A stretch of DNA of 22,615 nucleotides. It comes from Bacteroidota bacterium (lineage in GTDB: Bacteria; Bacteroidota; Bacteroidia; Cytophagales; Cyclobacteriaceae). The position numbers were made by a program, and so were the translations under genes. The number at the start of each line of letters is the position of its first letter. The stretch's first letter is position 1. The notes beneath the pieces are model-generated. The model was not told where the DNA came from and made no database searches. It was given only the letters and a program-made list of their open reading frames with translations. Shown here piece by piece: positions 16,691 to 22,615 of the stretch. Where the stretch lies: positions 1-22,615 of the forward strand of contig QGUY01000025.1 in the NCBI GenBank assembly GCA_003242315.1, given 5' to 3'.

Positions 16691-19600
16691 TTAACGAACA
16701 ATCCTAACCGCACCATTCTTCACCTCTCCCTGCGCGCTTGTAATTACGTAGTAATAAGCGTCCTCCTGCAGCGGCGTGCCGTTTACAGTGCCATCCCAGG
16801 AATTGTCGTAGGAAGTGGTTTCATATATCTTTTGACCCTGACGATTGAAGATCACCAGGTGGCTACCCCGGAACAGTTCAGTATTGGACCATTCCCAGTA
16901 GTCATTAATTCCATCTCCATTGGGTGAGAAGATTCGCGGCAACTCTACTGATGTGATCGGTTGAGGATATACTCTCACCGTAATAATATCCACAGCTTTC
17001 TTGCCCTTCGAATCAACAACCGTCAGCTGGAAGCGATACACACCTTCCGCCAGGTTCGTTACTACTGCCTGACCATCATTGCCCGGTTGGATCTCAGCGG
17101 TAGTAGGTCCGTCAAGCTGTACCCATGTATAATCAACAATGTCTCCGTTGCCACTTTCACCACGACCTTTGAGTGTGACGGTGTTCTCGGGCAATTCGAG
17201 CGCTATGTCTTCACCGGCGCGTGCCACCGGTTCGAAGTCTTGTTCCTTCACTTCGATGTTGACCGAAGCGTTGGCAGTCGCTCCTTTGTTGTCTGTCGCC
17301 CTGGCAGTGATGGTGTACTTGCCGGGTTGAGCATTTGACCAATCCAGAGTATAAGGAGACGATGCGTCTTCTCCCAGACGGGTGTTGCCGTTGAAAAACT
17401 CAACCTTAGCGATTTGTCCGTCGCTATCCGTCGCCGTTGCCTCAATGGATATAGTTTGACCTGCGGTAAATACCGAGTTGTTGCCCGGCTTCGTAATCTT
17501 CACTACTGGAGCCTTGTTCGGGTTGACCACAGTGATGGTTACCGCGTTACTTGTAGTTACGCCCGAGCGATTGTCAATTGCCTTTGCCGTAAGAGTATGC
17601 GTACCTGCCGGCGCATTGGTCCAGGCAAAGGAGTAAGGACTGCTTGTATCCTGACCCAGCAGTGTCGAGCCATTGTAGAATTCAACCCTTGTGATCGATC
17701 CATCGCTGTCAGACGCACTGGCCGAGAGCGTAATGGTTGCACCCCTGTCGAACTTTGCATTCTGCGCAGGACTTGTCAACTGCACCACCGGCAGCTTGTT
17801 TGCAGCTGCTACGCTGATGGAAACAGCTTGTGATGTCGTCGTTGCCGACTTGTTGTCGGTTGCCCGGGCAGTGATCGTGTAATTGCCGGGTTGCACGTTC
17901 GACCACTGGAAAGAGTAGGGGCTGCTCAGGTCTTCGCCCAGCTTCGTATTGCCGTTGAAGAACTCAACTTTAGAGATCGCCCCGTCGCTGTCGGTAGCAT
18001 TAACCTCGATGGTGATGGTTGCACCCTGGTTGAAGGTGGCGTTGTTCACCGGTCTCGTAATAACTACCGTTGGCGCCTTGTTCGGCTGAACAACTGTGAT
18101 GGTTACAGTCGACGACGTGGTCGTGGCAGACTTGTTATCCGTGGCCCGAGCCGTAAGCCTGTATGTGCCAGGCGTAACGTTATTCCATGTAAAGGTGTAC
18201 GGGCTGGAAAGGTCTTCACCCAGCTTGGTCGTGCCGTTGAAAAACTCAACTTTCGTTACCGCGCCATCGGGGTCGGTTGCCGTAGCTGAAAGAGAAATGG
18301 TACCGGCGTTCACCGTGGCATTGTTCTTCGGGCTCGTCAGCTCTACCACTGGCGGCTGGTTTGCAGGCGCCTGCACGTGAATGCTCAGTGGAGCAGACAC
18401 ACCCACAGCGTCTTTGTCGTCCGTTGCACGTGCCGTGATGGTATAGCTACCCACCCTGGCGTTAGCCCATGAGAGTGAGTACGGTTCAGTAGTATCTTCA
18501 CCAAGTTTGGTAGTGCCCTGATAGAATTCCACCTTCTTTATCGAGCCATCCTTGTCGCTTGCCATAGCCCTCAGCGTGATGGGCGTACCTTCCGTATGCG
18601 TACTGTTGTTGCCTGGGGCCGACAACGCTACGATCGGAACCTCGTTGGTTTCTTCTAATACAACCACACGGATGGTAGGGGACATAGCCGTTGCGCCTTT
18701 ATCGTCAGTGGCCTTCGCGTTGATCCGGTTGTCGCCAACAGGAGGATTGACCCAGTTGAACGTGAAAGGGCTGGTCGTTACTTCTCCGATCTTTTGCGAC
18801 CTGTTAAAGAACTCAACCTTTACGATCGTTCCGTCGCTGTCAGTAGCATTAGTTCGGAAAGTGATCGTTGAACCCGCAGGGAATTCTGAGTTCGTTGCCG
18901 GACTGGTAATCGTCACCGTCGGGTTCTGATTGGATGTACCAACGATGGTGACCTTAACAACTGCAGAAGTCGTCGTCGCGCCCTGATTGTCGGTTACCCT
19001 TACCGTAAGGTCATACGATCCTGCAGTGGCATTATTCCATTGGAACGAGTAAGGTGAGCTGGTATCTTCTCCCAGCTTCGTGTTGCCCGCAAAGAATTCG
19101 ACTTTCGATACCGAACCGTCGGGGTCGGCAGCGTTAGCCCTGATTTCAATGGGCGTTCCGACGGCGAAGGTTGAGTTGTTGGACGGGCTGCTGATGGCTC
19201 CCTGAGGACGTTGGTTTGTGGGCGTCGTTTGCGACTGTCCGTATTCAAAAGCACCGATGTCGGGGGCAGATCCGGCGTAAGACATACCTGAAATCGCCAC
19301 GCCCTTGTCGATAAGGGGACTACCTGCCTTAGGGCGGTAGTAAGGATCTGGCCGTGCGCCGCTGGCTGTTATTTGCGGATTACCGGACAGGTTGTTGGAG
19401 AGTGAGACACCGGAAAGTGCAGTGACAGTAACTCGGTCCGTAAAGTTGTTCCGGACAACGCAGTTTTCGAAGCGAGCGCCGTTCTTCAGGTTCAAAATCT
19501 TCGGCACCTCGCCGTAAACGTATTCCGAAAAGTTGTTTATGATCAGGTTGTTCTCGATGCGCACGTTGCGAGCAACGCCCCCATTGTCAGCTTCAAAGAG

Positions 19601-20779
19601 GTGCATGGAGCCGCGCCCTGAGTGCTCAACAGTATTGTTATAGATGTGCACGTTGTTGATCCCGCCACGGACAGCAGTAATAAGTCCGGTAGGATATCCT
19701 GTCGCTACTCTATAGAATACATTGTGGTGAATCTTCCAGTTTTGAACGGTACCATTTTGTCCTTCACCCCAGTGGTTGACACCGCCCGTACCGCCAAGGA
19801 AGTAGTTGTGATCGACTTCGGCGTCGCTTATCGACAGTTCAACACCATAACCTCGTCCACCAGCCCTTTGGGTATGGTCGAACGTGTTGTTGTAGATGCG
19901 GACTTTCTGAGTACCGTTGCTCTGTCCTACATTCCGGGTTACAATGGAAAGAATGTTGTCGATGTAGTTATCGTAGATCTCCACATTGCGGAGGTCACCG
20001 TCCCATAATTCAAAGGCTATGTTAGGGGCAGAGGCTCCGGAGGAAGTCTTCCATGTGCCCTGGGGATTGACAGTGACGGTGTTGTGGTGGAACTTCAGAT
20101 TCCAGCATTTCTGACCACCGTCCAACTTCAGACCATACCCGACACCCTCATCGATATGGCTGTTGTCAATTTCTACACGCTCGATGTCGCCGATGATCAA
20201 CGCTCCCATGGAGTAGGACGAAGAACCCCACGAGCAGTTCTTGACATTGACCTTGGTCATCCGCGTATCGTTCGTCTTCCAAAGCCGGATGCCGCAGTAG
20301 TACATGTCGCGAACGGCCACACTCTCGACCAACACATTGTTTCTATTGTAGACGATGAGTCCGCCATACACTTGCTTGCCGGATCCGTCAAGCGTAAAGC
20401 CCTTGATTACTTGCCTGGTGCTGTTATTCCCATTGCTGAGATTCATCAGATAGCGGGACCGGTCTCCATATGTATTTTGAGGGTGATACAGGCTGGAGGC
20501 TGCTTTGATAATAGTGACATCGATACCGGCGCCCTCGATATGTACGCCGGCAGGAACATTGAGGAAGCCTGATTCAATGAAAGTTCCGCTTGAAATCTGC
20601 AAGGTATGCCCTTGATTCGCAGGTACTTTTGTTAGGGCATGCCGAATGGTTCGCCACGGTTTTGAAGACGTTCCGTCACCCGTGGCGTCGTTGCCGTTTA
20701 TACTAACATGATAGATCGTTGCATAAGAGAATTCACAAAAACCAACCAACAACAATGCAAGAACACCAATTCCCTTCAT
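16691..20779 (-). CDS. Giant secreted beta-helix/Ig-repeat protein with CHU_C T9SS sorting domain
   Basis: A 1362-residue protein from the ATG at 20779 (the in-frame TTG at 20785 only adds two residues). The signal peptide is about residues 1-21 (MKGIGVLALLLVGFCEFSYA). Residues of about 22-515 form a right-handed parallel beta-helix (many N-rich turns such as NNVLVESVAVRDM), ending with PLIDKGVAI...DIGAFEYG, the closing motif of the choice-of-anchor/right-handed helix group. Seven Ig-like Big_7 repeats follow (522-1181), then a PKD-like domain (about 1183-1275) and a CHU_C gliding-motility-associated domain starting PRIFSPNGDGIND (about 1280-1362), a type B T9SS signal. It would be secreted and anchored on the cell surface. 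The beta-helix suggests polysaccharide binding, lyase or epimerase activity, but no catalytic residues can be assigned. Confidence 0.85.
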   Translation of the reverse strand: MKGIGVLALLLVGFCEFSYATIYHVSINGNDATGDGTSSKPWRTIRHALTKVPANQGHTLQISSGTFIESGFLNVPAGVHIEGAGIDVTIIKAASSLYHPQNTYGDRSRYLMNLSNGNNSTRQVIKGFTLDGSGKQVYGGLIVYNRNNVLVESVAVRDMYYCGIRLWKTNDTRMTKVNVKNCSWGSSSYSMGALIIGDIERVEIDNSHIDEGVGYGLKLDGGQKCWNLKFHHNTVTVNPQGTWKTSSGASAPNIAFELWDGDLRNVEIYDNYIDNILSIVTRNVGQSNGTQKVRIYNNTFDHTQRAGGRGYGVELSISDAEVDHNYFLGGTGGVNHWGEGQNGTVQNWKIHHNVFYRVATGYPTGLITAVRGGINNVHIYNNTVEHSGRGSMHLFEADNGGVARNVRIENNLIINNFSEYVYGEVPKILNLKNGARFENCVVRNNFTDRVTVTALSGVSLSNNLSGNPQITASGARPDPYYRPKAGSPLIDKGVAISGMSYAGSAPDIGAFEYGQSQTTPTNQRPQGAISSPSNNSTFAVGTPIEIRANAADPDGSVSKVEFFAGNTKLGEDTSSPYSFQWNNATAGSYDLTVRVTDNQGATTTSAVVKVTIVGTSNQNPTVTITSPATNSEFPAGSTITFRTNATDSDGTIVKVEFFNRSQKIGEVTTSPFTFNWVNPPVGDNRINAKATDDKGATAMSPTIRVVVLEETNEVPIVALSAPGNNSTHTEGTPITLRAMASDKDGSIKKVEFYQGTTKLGEDTTEPYSLSWANARVGSYTITARATDDKDAVGVSAPLSIHVQAPANQPPVVELTSPKNNATVNAGTISLSATATDPDGAVTKVEFFNGTTKLGEDLSSPYTFTWNNVTPGTYRLTARATDNKSATTTSSTVTITVVQPNKAPTVVITRPVNNATFNQGATITIEVNATDSDGAISKVEFFNGNTKLGEDLSSPYSFQWSNVQPGNYTITARATDNKSATTTSQAVSISVAAANKLPVVQLTSPAQNAKFDRGATITLSASASDSDGSITRVEFYNGSTLLGQDTSSPYSFAWTNAPAGTHTLTAKAIDNRSGVTTSNAVTITVVNPNKAPVVKITKPGNNSVFTAGQTISIEATATDSDGQIAKVEFFNGNTRLGEDASSPYTLDWSNAQPGKYTITARATDNKGATANASVNIEVKEQDFEPVARAGEDIALELPENTVTLKGRGESGNGDIVDYTWVQLDGPTTAEIQPGNDGQAVVTNLAEGVYRFQLTVVDSKGKKAVDIITVRVYPQPITSVELPRIFSPNGDGINDYWEWSNTELFRGSHLVIFNRQGQKIYETTSYDNSWDGTVNGTPLQEDAYYYVITSAQGEVKNGAVRIVR
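17234..19216 (-). repeat. Seven tandem Ig-like (Big_7) repeats inside the giant protein
   Basis: Starts of the repeats, in residues counted from the ATG at 20779, are 522, 617, 712, 807, 900, 994 and 1088, each 93-95 residues long. The shared pattern is an N-x-x-P start, then ATDSDG or similar, KVEFFNG, the LGED...SPY core, a TW/WxN turn and a final ITARATDNK-type strand. Repeats 4, 5 and 7 share long near-identical stretches, also at DNA level, which suggests recent duplication or gene conversion. Confidence 0.85.
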
Positions 20780-20847
20780 TAACAATTATGTTAAATTAAC
20801 ATACCCATGACACCGCCTGGAACCGAAATTCCGTGCGTTGTTAACAA
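20779..20847 (-). promoter_or_regulatory. Cluster of TTAACA half-sites before the giant gene
   Basis: Reading the plus strand, TTAACA occurs at 20779-20784 and 20796-20801, its complement TGTTAA at 20789-20794 and 20839-20844, and TTAACA again at 20841-20846. These make overlapping dyads: TTAACA-n4-TGTTAA (20779-20794), a perfect 8-1-8 dyad TATGTTAA-A-TTAACATA (20787-20803), and the 10-bp palindrome TTGTTAACAA (20838-20847). The first two touch or precede the ATG, so the sites could act as an operator or as leader RNA structure. No regulator is encoded nearby. Confidence 0.4.
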
Positions 20848-21389
20848 GCGAAAAACTTTAGTACGGAAACAGAACCTTTCAAGGACCGCACACCCTACTG
20901 GTACGGCGCCTATGGAAAAAACTAACTCCGCATAGCCCTCTTCACACTACCCCTCGGTTCATGAAAAAATGGAAGATTAAAGACACCCAGAAAATGTATG
21001 GGTTTGGCTCCTACAGACATGCAAATATTCTTAGCTGCCCCCGATGTCAAAAGCTTAGGTCGGTGAACTACCTGATTGGCCGACAAGGTTGACCTTTTAG
21101 AGGATGTAAAATCCGAAGGCTCGAAATGATGACGGTCATGGTTGGGGCAGATTGTTATCATTGTAAAATGTGCGAAAATATAGGTGAATTGTGCGAAACT
21201 TGAGGAATTCCCTGTAACATTTTTTCCCCAATTTTGTACGCACTCGTTTGAAGCTGGACAGATGCCCAAAATGGGATGCTTCATTACCTCTCGACTTAAA
21301 CTATCACTTTAAGTGAATCAAGAAATTCTGAAGCACTACTTCGCGCAATTTGTCTATCTCACGAGCCTTCTCAAGAACATAATAATCAC
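20848..21389. other. Intergenic stretch between the giant gene and the GT4 gene
   Basis: Besides the small cysteine-rich frame, this stretch has an interrupted dyad TCACTT-T-AAGTGA in 21301-21320 and no other structure that I can support. It separates two divergent transcription units, so it should carry the promoter of the glycosyltransferase gene at 21390. No clear promoter was found. Confidence 0.35.
20961..21203 (+). pseudogene. Small cysteine-rich frame with one internal TGA
   Basis: An ATG at 20961 opens 43 codons starting MKKWKIKDTQKM and including SCPRCQKLRSVNYLIGRQG before a TGA at 21090-21092. The same frame then stays open for 36 more codons (PFRGCKIRRLEM... ADCYHCKMCENIGELCET) to a TGA at 21201. 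The whole holds seven cysteines, with CPRC and CYHCKMC spaced like a zinc-binding ribbon. If the internal TGA were TGG (Trp) the product would be an 80-residue protein. A nonsense mutation in a decaying gene is the simplest reading. The family is not recognised, a chance frame is not excluded, and no promoter or Shine-Dalgarno is seen. An antiparallel frame at 20922-21284 is also open but looks like a shadow. Confidence 0.35.
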
Positions 21390-22615
21390 ATGAGGATCTT
21401 GTTAATCCACAACTTGTATCAGCAAGCCGGAGGTGAAGACACTGTCTTCAATGAAGAGGCAGCGCTGCTCGAGAAGAATGGCAATGTTGTGGAGAAGCTG
21501 GTGTTCGACAATCGCGAGATACGCACCAGCATCGACAAGCTGCTCGCGGGACTCTTCATGATCTACAATCCGAAAAGCGCGAAGAGGATAAGGAAGAAGG
21601 TTCAGGAATTCAAACCTGATGTCATTCACGTTCACAACTTCGTGCCCCTCGCATCACCGGCAGTCTTCTTCGTCGCGAATGAATTCCACATACCGGTGGT
21701 GATGACGCTGCATAATTTTCGGATGCTGTGTCCGAGTGCCACGCTATTCTATAATAATAAGATATACGAGCGAAGCATAGGTCGCACTTTTCCTATGCAT
21801 GCGATACTCCATGGCGTCTATCGGAACTCACGTTTCCAGACGTTTGGGTTGGTGCTGATGATGGCGATTCACAAGTGGATGAACACTTGGCGAAAGCGCG
21901 TGACGCGCTACATCGCGTTGACGCGATTTGCTGTATCGAAATTTGAGCAGGGGAAATTGGGCATTGCGCCGGAACAGATGGTGGTGAAGCCCAACTTTGT
22001 GCAGGACTTCGGAGTAGGAAACAGTGAACGCGAGCCTTTTGTCCTGTACGTGGGACGACTGTCAGAGGAAAAGGGTGTTCGTACGCTTGCCGAGGCTTGC
22101 AAGGATGCAGACTTTCCTGTGACAATAATCGGAGACGGCCCGCTGCGACCGCTGATAGAAAAATGTGTGGCGAACAACCCGAACATCAGGTATCTGGGTT
22201 TTCAAAAGAGACCAGACATTATCGCCACCTTGAAGCGCTGCACGGCACTGGTGCTTCCATCGGTTTGCTATGAAGGTTTCCCAATGAGTATCCTCGAAGC
22301 GTTCTCAACAGGAACGCCGGTTATCGCGTCCAACCATGGGGCCATGGCGGAAATCGTTGAGCATGGTCGGAACGGATTGCACTTCGAACCCGGAAATGCG
22401 GCTGACCTGAAAGAGAAGGTGAGATATCTCCTTGATCGCCCCGACCTCGCCAGGGAACTCTCGGCCAATGCAAGGCTGACCTATACATCGTGTTATTCAC
22501 CAGAGAAAAACTACGAGCAGCTGATCGGCTTGTACCGCAGCATTGAAAGCGTCCGGAAATTCTTATTTCCTTCCAAGGGGATTCGGCCCTTTATTCGGGG
22601 AAACACCCGCCTTTT
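21390..22615 (+). CDS. Family 4 glycosyltransferase, 3' end cut by the window
   Basis: The frame opens at an ATG at 21390 and is still open at the right edge after 408 codons. It starts MRILLIHNLYQQAGGEDTVF, the nucleotide-independent N-terminal Rossmann start of GT4 enzymes (GGED loop at residues 14-17). The C-terminal Rossmann half has VLYVGRLSEEKGVRTLAEA and the EX7E catalytic/donor motif in YEGFPMSILEAF (Glu295 and Glu303). Family members usually end at about 385-395 residues, so the last 15-20 residues seen may already be a variable tail. It is cytoplasmic and would transfer an NDP-sugar in the same polysaccharide pathway. The leader has no clear Shine-Dalgarno, and a second transcription unit of the locus probably starts here. 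Confidence 0.85.
   Translation, partial: MRILLIHNLYQQAGGEDTVFNEEAALLEKNGNVVEKLVFDNREIRTSIDKLLAGLFMIYNPKSAKRIRKKVQEFKPDVIHVHNFVPLASPAVFFVANEFHIPVVMTLHNFRMLCPSATLFYNNKIYERSIGRTFPMHAILHGVYRNSRFQTFGLVLMMAIHKWMNTWRKRVTRYIALTRFAVSKFEQGKLGIAPEQMVVKPNFVQDFGVGNSEREPFVLYVGRLSEEKGVRTLAEACKDADFPVTIIGDGPLRPLIEKCVANNPNIRYLGFQKRPDIIATLKRCTALVLPSVCYEGFPMSILEAFSTGTPVIASNHGAMAEIVEHGRNGLHFEPGNAADLKEKVRYLLDRPDLARELSANARLTYTSCYSPEKNYEQLIGLYRSIESVRKFLFPSKGIRPFIRGNTRL

Noticed and set aside
17234..19216. Regular repeats considered as a CRISPR or other DNA array
   Set aside because: The repeats are coding, about 280 bases long, diverged, and correspond exactly to protein domains.
21090..21092. Internal TGA read as a selenocysteine codon
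   Set aside because: No SECIS-like hairpin follows, no Sec machinery is visible, and a Trp codon mutated to stop is simpler.
20922..21284. A 120-codon minus-strand frame
   Set aside because: No recognisable protein pattern and no ribosome-binding site; it is antiparallel to the cysteine-rich frame.

Overview
The window reads as Bacteroidota DNA, probably a gliding or T9SS-bearing Cytophagales/Chitinophagales-type genome. The evidence is a secreted giant protein ending in a CHU_C (type B) T9SS sorting domain, a PorP/SprF-family partner directly downstream of it, Bacteroidota-style polysaccharide export genes, several lipoproteins with a plain lipobox, and A/T-rich leaders with weak or no Shine-Dalgarno sequence. 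Genus cannot be read from the sequence. No tRNA, rRNA, insertion sequence, integrase or CRISPR array was seen.

Layout. Positions 1-2142 hold three minus-strand genes: the N-terminal part of a YqhA/UPF0114-like membrane protein with an apparent frameshift at the window edge, a lipoprotein, and a small class I methyltransferase. Between the last two lies a stretch containing an unrecognised reading-frame fragment. Positions 2143-2560 are a gene-free leader. From 2561 to about 15284 there is a plus-strand exopolysaccharide/capsule locus of the Wzx/Wzy type: Wza-like outer-membrane export lipoprotein, Wzc-like chain-length regulator and tyrosine kinase, Wzx-like flippase, a GT61-like protein with an N-terminal zinc ribbon, a GT2 glycosyltransferase, two tandem asparagine-synthase-like proteins without the glutaminase cysteine, a Wzy-like polymerase, and a FkbM methyltransferase whose last 24 codons are displaced by a one-base frameshift. 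Convergent to this, 16675-15281 and 20779-16691 on the minus strand form a two-gene T9SS cassette: a 1362-residue secreted protein (beta-helix, seven Ig-like repeats, a PKD-like domain, CHU_C) followed by PorP/SprF fused to a SPOR domain. A 610-bp gap contains a cluster of TTAACA half-sites and a small cysteine-rich frame with an internal TGA. The window closes with a GT4 glycosyltransferase that runs off the right edge.

How the genes work together (inference from family knowledge). Glycosyltransferases build a lipid-linked repeat unit on the inner membrane, the asparagine-synthase-like and FkbM enzymes probably decorate it, Wzx flips it, Wzy polymerises it, and Wzc and Wza control length and export. 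No initiating sugar-phosphate transferase and no nucleotide-sugar synthesis gene is visible, so those steps must be encoded elsewhere. The giant protein with its PorP/SprF-SPOR partner is a plausible cell-surface polysaccharide-binding or polysaccharide-modifying factor placed inside the same locus.

Most worth a second look: two crossing 9-bp inverted-repeat pairs in the leader between wzc and wzx, one followed by a T-run; the tandem cysteine-less asparagine-synthase pair; the zinc-ribbon GT61-like protein; the FkbM frameshift; the TTAACA cluster before the giant gene; and the UGA-interrupted cysteine-rich small frame at 20961-21203.
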